Source: Clostridium aceticum (GTDB lineage Bacteria > Bacillota > Clostridia > Peptostreptococcales > Natronincolaceae). Taken from it: 64,000 nt of DNA. A program made the translations under genes and the position numbers. Shown one piece after another: positions 1 through 7,802 of this stretch (positions are counted from its first letter, which is position 1; each line of letters opens with the position of its first letter). The notes beneath the pieces are model-generated. The model did not search any database. It worked only from the letters and a program-made list of their open reading frames with translations, and had not been told where the DNA came from. The stretch is from positions 3,215,418 to 3,279,417 of the forward strand of contig NZ_CP009687.1 of assembly GCF_001042715.1 (NCBI RefSeq). Reading direction: 5' to 3'.

Positions 1-885
1 GACTTTGCCTAGCCCATAATACCCAGCAATCATATAACCCCTCATAGCACAACCCATTACAACAAACCATAAGGAAATAAGGTATAAGTCTACCCTTTCG
101 ATCACAGGTGCATTATAGGACCTAGCTAAATTAAATAAGGGAACCACTTGAATTTTTAAAAAGTTTTCTCCAAAGAAGCTTGTACAAACCGTTACAATGA
201 TTATAAAAAATAATGTACTTAATACAATAGCAAATAAATGCCATTTAAACGCTTTACTCTTATCTGTTATTTCTGGAAACAGGAACATAATTAATTCAAA
301 TCCAATAAAAGCTCTAAAGCTGGTTGTAATACTAGATAATATCTGCTTTGAACCAGCTTCACCTAAAGGTAAGAGAAAGGATCTCCTTAAGTCACCTAGC
401 AGTAAAGACATAAACACCAGAAATACTATATAAGACAGGACCGAAACATATTTAAATCTGCTTACATATTTAAGGCCTTGCCACACTAAATAAATAGATG
501 GCAGCAGTATAAACGGAGACATAACCAGCGGTGGAGTAAAAGGCAGTACAGTAAGCCTTATAAAAACTGTAAAAACCCGAACACCCCTTGCAGCAGCCAA
601 TATAAGGTATACCACTAGTATTGCATTGAAAATACCGCCTATCCACTTCCCAAAAATAAGTTTGTTTATATCAAATATTCCTTTATCTGAATATCTTTTC
701 AACAGTAACAAAAACAACATGCTTAAGATTATACAAATAACTCCTGTAATCAAAACTGAAATCCATCCATCGTGCCCAACTTCCTTTGCTAGAACTGTGG
801 GCAATCCAATAAATCCTAATCCAGTTTGGGTAACAAAAGTAAAAAGAGCCATTTGTCTAGAGGTTATATTATTTCTTCCTGTCAT
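1..885 (-). CDS. Spore germination permease, GerAB/GerKB family (3' end cut by window edge)
   Basis: The minus-strand frame encodes a very hydrophobic protein beginning MTGRNNITSRQMALF and stays open to the left window edge, so the C-terminus is missing. The run of membrane helices and the N-terminal region, with LGFIGLP shortly after the start, are typical of the GerAB subunit of GerA-type germinant receptors (APC superfamily), which sits in the spore inner membrane and binds germinants. I chose the ATG at 885 over the ATG at 891 because GAGGT lies eight bases before it. The gene overlaps the end of the gerA-type gene by 17 bases, so the two are translationally coupled. A gerC-type lipoprotein gene would be expected beyond the left edge. 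Confidence 0.85.
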   Translation of the reverse strand, partial: MTGRNNITSRQMALFTFVTQTGLGFIGLPTVLAKEVGHDGWISVLITGVICIILSMLFLLLLKRYSDKGIFDINKLIFGKWIGGIFNAILVVYLILAAARGVRVFTVFIRLTVLPFTPPLVMSPFILLPSIYLVWQGLKYVSRFKYVSVLSYIVFLVFMSLLLGDLRRSFLLPLGEAGSKQILSSITTSFRAFIGFELIMFLFPEITDKSKAFKWHLFAIVLSTLFFIIIVTVCTSFFGENFLKIQVVPLFNLARSYNAPVIERVDLYLISLWFVVMGCAMRGYMIAGYYGLGKV

Positions 886-2356
886 GATCATTACCTCTAA
901 TATCATTATTTGTTCTAATCATTTTTTCTCGCCTTCTCATCGCTTTAAAAGGGAATCTTAAGAGAGTGTCTTTCATATCCCCAAGAGCTAATGGTATAAA
1001 AGGCTCAAAATAAGGTTGACCCAAAGATTCTAAAGTCAATAGGTGGGCAAAAGTCATGGCAGTGCATACTACGATTCCAATAATACCAAATAAAGAGGCT
1101 GCTAGTATAAAGCAAAAACGTAAAACCCGTACAGCCAAGGACATGCCATAAGAGGGTATTACATAAGATGCAACAGCAGTAGCTGCAACAATAACAATAA
1201 GCAAATCACTAACAATGCCTGCCTTTACGGCAGCTTCCCCTATAATCAAGCCTGCCACAACACTTATGGCGGTCCCTATATATGTAGGTAAGCGTATTGC
1301 CGCCTCTCTGAGCATCTCTATTGTTACTTCTAAGATTAACACTTCAATAATTGGTGGAAAAGGTACTTTTGCTCTAGATTCTGCTAAGGGTACAAGTAGG
1401 TCCAGTGGTACTGCATGATAATGATAGGTTGTGATTGCAATATATAGGGACGGTAATAAAATAGCAACTACAAGTGCAATAAATCTTAGTAAGCGTAATA
1501 AAGATCCCTGAATCCAAAGCGAACTATAATCATCTATCGCTTGAAAAAACGCAAAGAAATTTACTGGGGCGATTAAAACTACTGGTGTTCCATCTTGAAA
1601 TACAACAATTCTTCCCTCAAGAAGACTAGCCATAGCCTTATCTGGCCTTTCAGTTGCAAGAAACTGAGGGAACAAAGAGTTTGGGTGAGATGCTATGCTC
1701 TGCTCTATGTATCCTATCTGATTTAATCCATCTATTTCTATATTGCTGATTTTATCAAAAAGGCCATCTACTAGCTCAGGATTGGCGATGCCTTCTATAT
1801 ATGCAACTACAACTTTTTGTTTTGTCTGTACACCCAAAGTAACTGTTTTAAACTTTAGTTTGTTGTTTTTTATTTTTCTTCTTATTATAGAAAGATTCAC
1901 TCCAAGGGGTTCAACAAATCCTTCATGAGAACCACGAACATTCTTTTCTGTAATTGGTTCTTCAATACTTCTTTTTTCAATCTCTAAAAGGGAACATGCT
2001 ACAGCAAAGGATATCTCCTCACAAATAAAAACCGAATTTCCTGATAAAATACTATCTACTATGTCAGCGTTTTCATATAACATGCTAGTTTCATTACATG
2101 ATAAATTATGCATATGTATTTCACTTGACAGTTGACTTTGGTCCATGGCTAAAATAGGATTAATAAAATCTCTTTGTAGGAGGTCCTTATTCGTAAGGCC
2201 ATCCACGAAAAAAAAGAATGCCTCTTTTTGATTGTCTATATATACTTTTTTCTGTATAACATCTGGACACTCTCTAAGCATTTCATTTATATACGCTAAA
2301 CTAATATTAGATGATCTTTTTTCTCTATCAATATTTTTCCTTTTCACCCTAACCAC
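869..2356 (-). CDS. Spore germination protein, GerA family (GerAA/GerKA type)
   Basis: This 495-residue protein has the usual GerA layout: a soluble N-terminal half of about 280 residues (with EPLGVNLSIIRRKIKNNKLK and RPDKAMASLLEGRIVVFQDGTP) and a C-terminal half of several membrane helices including FPPIIEVLILEVTIEMLREA and IGEAAVKAGIVS, the most conserved stretches of the family. It forms the A subunit of a germinant receptor in the spore inner membrane. It is the first gene of the operon, and a strong terminator (2405-2452) separates it from the upstream cluster. Which germinant it responds to cannot be read from the sequence. Confidence 0.93.
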   Translation of the reverse strand: MVRVKRKNIDREKRSSNISLAYINEMLRECPDVIQKKVYIDNQKEAFFFFVDGLTNKDLLQRDFINPILAMDQSQLSSEIHMHNLSCNETSMLYENADIVDSILSGNSVFICEEISFAVACSLLEIEKRSIEEPITEKNVRGSHEGFVEPLGVNLSIIRRKIKNNKLKFKTVTLGVQTKQKVVVAYIEGIANPELVDGLFDKISNIEIDGLNQIGYIEQSIASHPNSLFPQFLATERPDKAMASLLEGRIVVFQDGTPVVLIAPVNFFAFFQAIDDYSSLWIQGSLLRLLRFIALVVAILLPSLYIAITTYHYHAVPLDLLVPLAESRAKVPFPPIIEVLILEVTIEMLREAAIRLPTYIGTAISVVAGLIIGEAAVKAGIVSDLLIVIVAATAVASYVIPSYGMSLAVRVLRFCFILAASLFGIIGIVVCTAMTFAHLLTLESLGQPYFEPFIPLALGDMKDTLLRFPFKAMRRREKMIRTNNDIRGNDHDRKK

Positions 2357-2404
2357 CTCGGAAGTATTATTGCCCCTTCCTTATGCAAATATGCTATAAT
2401 AACA

Positions 2405-2452
2405 TAAAAGCAGTGCCCCTTCCCCATACACACTAGGGTTTTTCAGCACTGC
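2405..2452 (-). terminator. Rho-independent terminator upstream of the ger operon
   Basis: Read on the minus strand, GCAGTGC (2446-2452) pairs with GCACTGC (2410-2416) around a loop that can itself pair (CCC with GGG), followed by TTTTATG. It ends transcription from the epimerase/racemase cluster before the germination genes. Confidence 0.7.
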
Positions 2453-2458
2453 AATTTA

Positions 2459-2533
2459 AGCTCCTCATAGTTAACGTTATAATAAATCATTCCACTTAGC
2501 TCACACTACTATGTCGTTACTAATATCTTTAAC
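2459..2533 (-). pseudogene. Fragment of the 3' end of a gene like that at 8868-9257
   Basis: The minus strand reads VKDISNDIV, then a stop, then AKWNDLL and a stop. The last residues of the intact gene at 8868-9257 are VKDISNDIVELAKWNDLLQR. The match continues at the DNA level for about 75 bases, including the GTTAACTATGAGGAGC-like stretch after the stop. This is a decayed duplicate of that gene's end, lying immediately downstream of the M20 peptidase stump. Confidence 0.6.
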
Positions 2534-2558
2534 CCTGTTCCTCCATCTGTGCAGAAAC

Positions 2559-2837
2559 CTAAAAAGTTTTCATGATTTCTAGAACAATTTTAGGAATTTT
2601 ATTTAAATTCTCAATTGAAATATGTTCGTCAAAAGTGTGGGATTTCTTCATACCTATATCTAGGTTAATAGAAATAATTCCATTACCATTGAAAATATTA
2701 GTATCTGAACCTCCGCCTGTTGAAGTGATGTAGCTTTCAATCCCTAAATTTTGAAATGCTATCATAGTTTTTCTAATAATTTCATGCTCACTTGATATAT
2801 TAAATGGAGGATATGCTTTTAATCCCACTGATTCCAA
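2559..2837 (-). pseudogene. C-terminal stump of an M20-family (PepT-like) peptidase
   Basis: The 92-residue frame carries the end of an M20/PepT-type metallopeptidase: TSTGGGSDTNIFNGNGI followed by LDIGMKKSHTFDEHISIENL, where the family has a GG-SD-N motif and a late zinc-ligand HT-x-E segment. Family members are usually 370-410 residues, so about three quarters, including the catalytic and first metal sites, is missing. The frame overlaps the last 38 bases of the epimerase gene. This suggests that a deletion joined the epimerase end to the peptidase tail. The product is unlikely to be active. Confidence 0.7.
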
Positions 2838-3888
2838 ACCCGTAGTTATTATTTAAAGTTATTTTAGGACCTTCATAATGAATTCCTCCATTAATTGGAT
2901 CCTCACTACATAATAAGGGGGTATCCAAATCAAATTTTGTTATAATACTTTTTGCCCCTGCTAGATGAGCAGCCGCAGTAACACTTAGTTTAGTCTCTAA
3001 CATACTTCCTATCATACACTCTACCTCATAAATCTCTGCAATTGCACAGATTTTTAGTGCATTTCTAATACCTGCAGTTTTCATAAGTTTAATATTTACT
3101 AAATCAGCTGCTTTGTTTTTAATAATTTCTATTGCATCGACGGGAGAAAAAACACTTTCATCCGCCATAATAGGTACACCAACGTTATCTGTTACTCGTT
3201 TTAAGCCCTCAAAATCCTTTGCTTTAACAGGCTGTTCTATAAACTCAATGTTAAAACCATCATTTTCCATCTTGTTTATAGCTTGGATTGCTTCTTTATA
3301 ATTCCAACCTTGATTTGCATCAAGCCTTAACTTAACTTCATCTCCAACTACTTCTCTAATTGCCTTCATTCTTTTTAAATCCAGCTTAATATCTTTGCCT
3401 ACTTTTATCTTTAGTATCTTATATCCACTTTTAATGGCATCAATACTATCCTTGGCCATCTCCTCAGGGTCGTTTACACTTATTGTAATGTCAGTGGTTA
3501 ACTCTGTTCTAAAGCCTCCTAAAAGCTTATAAATTGGTGCTTTATATAACTTGCCATATAGATCAAACAATGCGATTTCTACAGCAGCCTTTGCACTATT
3601 GTTATTTAAGACTGAGGTATCAAGTTTTATCATTAAATCTTCAAAATTTTCAATTTCTTTTCCTATTAGAGTCTTTTTAATATGCTCATTTATTGCACCT
3701 TTAATCGAACCTATAGTATCTCCAGTGATGACACCTGTGGGTGGAGCTTCTCCATAGCCCACTTCGCCACTGTCTGTTTCGACAATAACTAAGACACTTT
3801 TTATACTGTTTGCTGTTCTTAATGCTGTCTTAAATGGTTTTATTAAAGGTACTGTTATCTCATCAGTTCTAATGTCTGTAATTTTCAC
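2800..3888 (-). CDS. Dipeptide epimerase (L-Ala-D/L-Glu epimerase family, enolase superfamily)
   Basis: The 362-residue protein has the muconate-lactonizing-enzyme fold signatures: KIKVGKD (KxK, about residue 162), metal ligands in LRLDANQGW, FIEQPV and MADESVF, and the second lysine in NIKLMKTAGI. This KxK/D/E/D/K set is that of dipeptide epimerases such as YcjG/YkfB, which interconvert L-Ala-D-Glu and L-Ala-L-Glu during murein peptide recycling; the exact dipeptide is not certain here. Translation starts at a GTG behind AGGAGG. It follows the racemase gene after a 288-base gap containing two hairpins, and its end overlaps the peptidase stump. Confidence 0.87.
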   Translation of the reverse strand: MKITDIRTDEITVPLIKPFKTALRTANSIKSVLVIVETDSGEVGYGEAPPTGVITGDTIGSIKGAINEHIKKTLIGKEIENFEDLMIKLDTSVLNNNSAKAAVEIALFDLYGKLYKAPIYKLLGGFRTELTTDITISVNDPEEMAKDSIDAIKSGYKILKIKVGKDIKLDLKRMKAIREVVGDEVKLRLDANQGWNYKEAIQAINKMENDGFNIEFIEQPVKAKDFEGLKRVTDNVGVPIMADESVFSPVDAIEIIKNKAADLVNIKLMKTAGIRNALKICAIAEIYEVECMIGSMLETKLSVTAAAHLAGAKSIITKFDLDTPLLCSEDPINGGIHYEGPKITLNNNYGFGISGIKSISSI

Positions 3889-3920
3889 TTCAATTTCCTC
3901 CTTTTTTGCTATTTGTCAAA

Positions 3921-3984
3921 TAGGTTAGATGTGAAAGCCCAGTTTTTAGTCAAAAATGCAAAACAGCTTTCGCATCTAACCTCT
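3921..3984 (-). promoter_or_regulatory. Long stem-loop in the epimerase leader
   Basis: TAGGTTAGATGTGAAAGC (3921-3938) pairs with GCTTTCGCATCTAACC (3965-3980) and nearby bases, giving a stem of about 16 pairs with one G-U and a 26-base loop. There is no T-run directly behind it. It lies 33 bases before the epimerase start, so it may process, protect or attenuate the message between the racemase and epimerase genes. Confidence 0.5.
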
Positions 3985-4017
3985 AATAAAACAATATAGA
4001 AAACTTTACCTACCTCT

Positions 4018-4043
4018 GATCAATTTTATTTTTAAAATTGATC
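4018..4043. repeat. Perfect 11-bp hairpin in the racemase-epimerase gap
   Basis: GATCAATTTTA (4018-4028) and TAAAATTGATC (4033-4043) are exact inverted repeats around a TTTT loop. The element is symmetric on both strands and has no clear terminator tail. It may be an operator or an mRNA processing hairpin. Confidence 0.45.
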
Positions 4044-4176
4044 TTATAGTATTTTCTTATATGCTTATCCTATTGCACAAGTTTTTCATCCATTATATAT
4101 AATATATAATTTAAGAATGGCTCCTATGCTACATTATCATAGTACCTATTGCTATGGTATTAGCATTTTAAAGCCT

Positions 4177-4872
4177 TTATTTTGCTAGTGCTTCTTTTAC
4201 AGCCGATTTTGCAAGTATCTCTAACGGGTCAATAAATTCAATATGTGTATCAAAACTAACATGATTATGCAAAACAGATAATTCGGTACAACCTAGTATT
4301 ATAGCGTCCACACCAATACCTTCAAACTGCTTAATAACTTTTTTGTATGGTGTGGTGTCCAAAGTACTTTTGTTAGACTTTATACCATTGTAAATAATAT
4401 CCATGATGATCCCTTGATCTATTTCATTTGGATGTATTAAATTTACTTTTCCCTCAAAAGATTTTTCCCCGTATATACCAGTTTTGAGTGTTCCTGATGT
4501 GGCAAAAACTCCTATTTTTTTGTTGAGAAATTTATTCATAATGTACAGACGCGTCAGATGAACCATATTTAAAAAATCAATGTTTATTTCTTCTTCTATT
4601 TGCTTATAATAGAAATGAGCAGTATTACAAGGCATAATTATCAAATTTGCACCTGCATCCTCTAGTACTTTTGCAGAATAGATAAGTGATATTATCGGAT
4701 CCGTTCCTTTGTATAGAATTGCTTTTGTTCTATCGGGTATTTGCGTATTTGAGTATATTATAGTTGGGATATTGTCTTGATCACACTTGCCTTCAGTATA
4801 CTTTACAATCCTCTCGTATAACAAAATAGTGGCTTCAGGACCCATACCCCCTAAAATGCCTATTGTCTTCAT
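4177..4872 (-). CDS. Aspartate/glutamate racemase family protein
   Basis: The 231-residue protein starts MKTIGILGGMGPEAT, the classic N-terminus of the aspartate racemase (EcL-DER/RacX) group. It carries both catalytic cysteine motifs, PCNTAHF (about residue 82) and LGCTEL (about residue 193). It probably interconverts an L- and D-amino acid (Asp, Glu or similar) in the cytoplasm. The ATG is preceded by GGAGGGTTATC. It lies between the DUF819 transporter gene and the dipeptide epimerase, which fits a role in using D-amino-acid-containing peptides. Confidence 0.87.
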   Translation of the reverse strand: MKTIGILGGMGPEATILLYERIVKYTEGKCDQDNIPTIIYSNTQIPDRTKAILYKGTDPIISLIYSAKVLEDAGANLIIMPCNTAHFYYKQIEEEINIDFLNMVHLTRLYIMNKFLNKKIGVFATSGTLKTGIYGEKSFEGKVNLIHPNEIDQGIIMDIIYNGIKSNKSTLDTTPYKKVIKQFEGIGVDAIILGCTELSVLHNHVSFDTHIEFIDPLEILAKSAVKEALAK

Positions 4873-4946
4873 GATAACCCTCCTAGGATGATTGAAAATC
4901 GCTATGTTATTGCCTTGATTTTAATAAAATATATCGACCCATCCTT

Positions 4947-6131
4947 TTATAGCGAAGACATTATATTACCTACAATGACGCCTAAATAGTTTCCAATTAC
5001 ATATCCATATATGGATATAAGAATTCCAGGAGCAATCAAGTCATTCCAACCATTGGCTGTATTAACTGCAACAGTAGTACCTGGCCCACCAAAAGCAGCC
5101 GCAGTTGACAACAACGCTTCAGGTAGCTTTGCCTTGAAGAAACGAGAGACCAATACAGTAAAGAATAAAGATATTATGCCTATTAAAACTACATTGAGAA
5201 TAAATATAGGTGCATTAATTATAACATCTGTTACAGTTGTGCTAGATCCAATTGATATAAAGTAAAAAATAAGCAAGTAGGCACCGATGCTGGTACTTCC
5301 ATGTATTTTTTCGAAATAGTTTGGAAATATAGTAGCCAACGACACGGTAATCAATGTTATTATTAGGTACGTATTACCTACGAACAATTCAATATTCTCA
5401 GGTAATCCTAAGGTTCCCACAAATTTGCTAATTTCTCCTGAAATTGCTAATATTAAGGCTGATAAAGCAAGGGCTTGCGCTACTGTAAAAACAGACATGA
5501 CCTTTTTTTCATCCACAACTTGGCTTTCTTCTTGCTTTTTATCAATATCATTATCAGTACTAATTACATTTGATCCTTTAAACATATTTCTGAAGTATTC
5601 TGACTTCCAAACTAGTGTTATTACAAAAATTAACACTGCTAAAGATAGGTTTGATACGATACTGTTTGTTGCTGTAATCGTATCAGGAAGGTTAAATGTT
5701 TCAGCCATAGCTGCTAAGTTTAGCGTTCCACCTGTGTGTGCGCCGACATACATTGCAACTATCCCAGGTATATGCTCAGGTTCGAAAAATCTACCGGTAA
5801 TTGCTAAAGTAATAAGCACTGCTACGACGCTACCTATACACGCAATATGAAATACTATAAATAGCCTGCCTGTTTCTTTAAATATTTTTTTTACATTAGC
5901 ACTAAAGAAAAACATAGGCAGCGCCATAGGCATAATAAAAGAATTAATTGTTCTATACACGGATGATGATGTTGGCATTAACCTAATCGATACTAAAGCA
6001 AGTGCTAAGATTATAGCTGTAATAAAGGCAGGCATACTGGGCCTTTTTTTCTCCACTACTAACGCTATAAATGCTATACATAGTACAATCGCCCAAACCA
6101 TTATTGTATTATCTCCACTAATCAAACTCAT
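4947..6131 (-). CDS. DUF819 (YjcL-like) integral membrane protein, probable transporter
   Basis: About 394 residues with roughly ten to twelve membrane helices. Conserved stretches are FFSANVKKIFKETGR near residue 78, YVGAHTGGTLNLAAMAE near residue 130 and AAFGGPGTTVAVN near the C-terminus. This layout is that of the DUF819 family (B. subtilis YjcL), which is distantly related to cation/proton antiporter-like carriers and has no agreed substrate. Co-location with an amidohydrolase, a racemase and a dipeptide epimerase suggests transport of a small peptide or acylated amino acid. The second in-frame ATG (6131) is better spaced from AAAGGGG than the first (6137). Confidence 0.83.
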   Translation of the reverse strand: MSLISGDNTIMVWAIVLCIAFIALVVEKKRPSMPAFITAIILALALVSIRLMPTSSSVYRTINSFIMPMALPMFFFSANVKKIFKETGRLFIVFHIACIGSVVAVLITLAITGRFFEPEHIPGIVAMYVGAHTGGTLNLAAMAETFNLPDTITATNSIVSNLSLAVLIFVITLVWKSEYFRNMFKGSNVISTDNDIDKKQEESQVVDEKKVMSVFTVAQALALSALILAISGEISKFVGTLGLPENIELFVGNTYLIITLITVSLATIFPNYFEKIHGSTSIGAYLLIFYFISIGSSTTVTDVIINAPIFILNVVLIGIISLFFTVLVSRFFKAKLPEALLSTAAAFGGPGTTVAVNTANGWNDLIAPGILISIYGYVIGNYLGVIVGNIMSSL

Positions 6132-6148
6132 CTTCATTCCCCTTTCAA

Positions 6149-7552
6149 TTATTGTTTATATAATAAAGCATCTGCTATATTAACAGTGTACGGTTCAAGT
6201 TTCTTAGATTTTATGTAATCTACTCCTTTACTTGTAGTAATTATTCTCCCTCCTTTCCCTACTACTAGACCTTCATACATAATAACCTCGCCCATCACCA
6301 TTGACATAACAGGGACTTCCCTTTCTAAATCAATAACAGTAATGTCAGCATCGTTGCCGATTTTAAAAGAACCTTTCCTATTTAAACCGAGCATCTTTGC
6401 TGGATTCAACGAAGTTTTAATGACAAATTCTTCTAAGGTCAGTGCGCCGAACTTCACTAACTGAAGCCCTTTTTCTATAATAACGTTCCTAGGGATTTCG
6501 CCCCCGTCCGTTGATATGGCATTTACCACAAAGTTACCATGGTCATCTTTTGCTGTCGCTAACATATAAGCTGCTTCAGACTTATTAATTGAAAAACTAA
6601 CATATACATTTCCATTTTGCTCTTTGTAATATGCAAGGGCTTCCTTTGAATTTTTAATGTAGACTTTTTCGTCACCAACATTTGCTATAACTAGAGCAAC
6701 CCCTTCAAGTATTGCTTTTTTTAATCCCTCTTCACTATTTTGGTAATTGTTAAGATTTAAGCATTTTGCTGTTACTTGACTCAATGGTCGCCCGTCTTTG
6801 CATCGTCCTGATGTGCCATTATAAAGAGATAAATAAGACTCGCTAATTATATTTCTATTATTTTTAAGTAAATCGATAGCAAGTTTTATTTCAGTAAGGC
6901 TATCATAAACCTCTTCACGACAATATGAATTAATATGAGCTATATGCAAGTTATAACCTTTACTGATTTCTATAGCTTCTCGAAGTCCATCTATATTGCT
7001 GCCGTTAGATGTGGTGCCCACATGAAATGCTACATAAGCATTTTGTTCATTTGCTATCCTTATAAAGTCCCGTGTAAGATCTGTATCCATAGGATAGTGA
7101 CCCCCGATTAGTTTTATACCAATTGCACCTTTAGATAGTTGTTCGTTAACAAATTGACGAATGGTGGATTCATCAAATTTTTGATAGCTTAAGCTATTGG
7201 TGTTTTTAAATGGAGCAGTAAGACATGCTACGTTTATTCCTGATCCGTAAGTATCTATGTTGTCACATATTTTGTCTACTGGACCATACATGTCCAAAGC
7301 AGAAGTTACTCCCGCTTTGGCAAGCATCGTATAACCAACATTCGAACCATCTAATGTTAAGTGGACATGTGTATCTATAATACCAGGTATACAGGTTTTA
7401 CCTTTCATATCGTAAACTTTTTGAGCATGTCTAGTATTGATTGAATTTGCTATTTGAGATATAACACCGTTAGTTATTTCTAAGTCTTTATATCCTTTAA
7501 CACCATTACTGGGATCAACTACAAATGAATTTTTTAAGACTATTGTACTCAT
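6149..7552 (-). CDS. Amidohydrolase (dihydroorotase/hydantoinase/D-aminoacylase-like)
   Basis: The 467-residue protein has the metal-dependent amidohydrolase pattern: GIIDTHVHL (HxH, about residue 60), a candidate bridging lysine in GIKLIGGH (about residue 145), ligand histidines in VAFHVGTT and HIAHINSY, and a late Asp in ISTDGGEIPRN. The N-terminal beta-strand VVDPSNGVKGYKDLEITNGVI is typical of cyclic amidases. The likely reaction is hydrolysis of a cyclic amide or N-acyl amino acid; the exact substrate cannot be told. It is the first gene after the RpiR regulator and sits 11 bases before the transporter gene. AAGGAGG precedes the ATG. Confidence 0.82.
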   Translation of the reverse strand: MSTIVLKNSFVVDPSNGVKGYKDLEITNGVISQIANSINTRHAQKVYDMKGKTCIPGIIDTHVHLTLDGSNVGYTMLAKAGVTSALDMYGPVDKICDNIDTYGSGINVACLTAPFKNTNSLSYQKFDESTIRQFVNEQLSKGAIGIKLIGGHYPMDTDLTRDFIRIANEQNAYVAFHVGTTSNGSNIDGLREAIEISKGYNLHIAHINSYCREEVYDSLTEIKLAIDLLKNNRNIISESYLSLYNGTSGRCKDGRPLSQVTAKCLNLNNYQNSEEGLKKAILEGVALVIANVGDEKVYIKNSKEALAYYKEQNGNVYVSFSINKSEAAYMLATAKDDHGNFVVNAISTDGGEIPRNVIIEKGLQLVKFGALTLEEFVIKTSLNPAKMLGLNRKGSFKIGNDADITVIDLEREVPVMSMVMGEVIMYEGLVVGKGGRIITTSKGVDYIKSKKLEPYTVNIADALLYKQ

Positions 7553-7573
7553 GTGTCTTCCTCCTTAGAGTTA

Positions 7574-7614
7574 TGTAGTAATTTTTACATTTATTATTAT
7601 GTTTTGTAGTAATT
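7574..7614 (-). promoter_or_regulatory. Paired direct repeats, possible RpiR operator
   Basis: The ten-base word TGTAGTAATT occurs at 7574-7583 and again at 7605-7614, exactly 31 bases apart, which is about three helical turns. Both lie between a likely promoter and the amidohydrolase start. The spacing is what a dimeric or tetrameric regulator would use; the adjacent RpiR protein is the obvious candidate. Confidence 0.4.
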
Positions 7615-7624
7615 CTTTCATTAT

Positions 7625-7653
7625 AAAATAACACATTATAACTTGCATGTCAA
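7625..7653 (-). promoter_or_regulatory. Possible sigma-A promoter for the amidohydrolase operon
   Basis: On the minus strand TTGACA (7653-7648) is followed after 17 bases by the weak hexamer TATTTT (7630-7625); an alternative TATAAT lies a few bases on but with poor spacing. It sits between the RpiR terminator and the operon start. Confidence 0.35.
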
Positions 7654-7751
7654 TTTTAAATATTCAAATTATTTAACTTAATTATTACACTTACCCTTCC
7701 TTATTCTACCTGTGTTGTTCTATGCAGCAGTATTCTAACTTTGAAGAACAT

Positions 7752-7785
7752 AAAAAAGCCACTGCGATTTTTCAACGGCAGTGAC
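7752..7785 (-). terminator. Terminator after the rpiR-type gene
   Basis: GTCACTGC (7785-7778) pairs with GCAGTGGC (7765-7758) and is followed by TTTTTTA on the minus strand, 17 bases past the regulator's stop codon. Confidence 0.8.
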
Positions 7786-7802
7786 CTTATAAGTCTTAGA
7801 CT

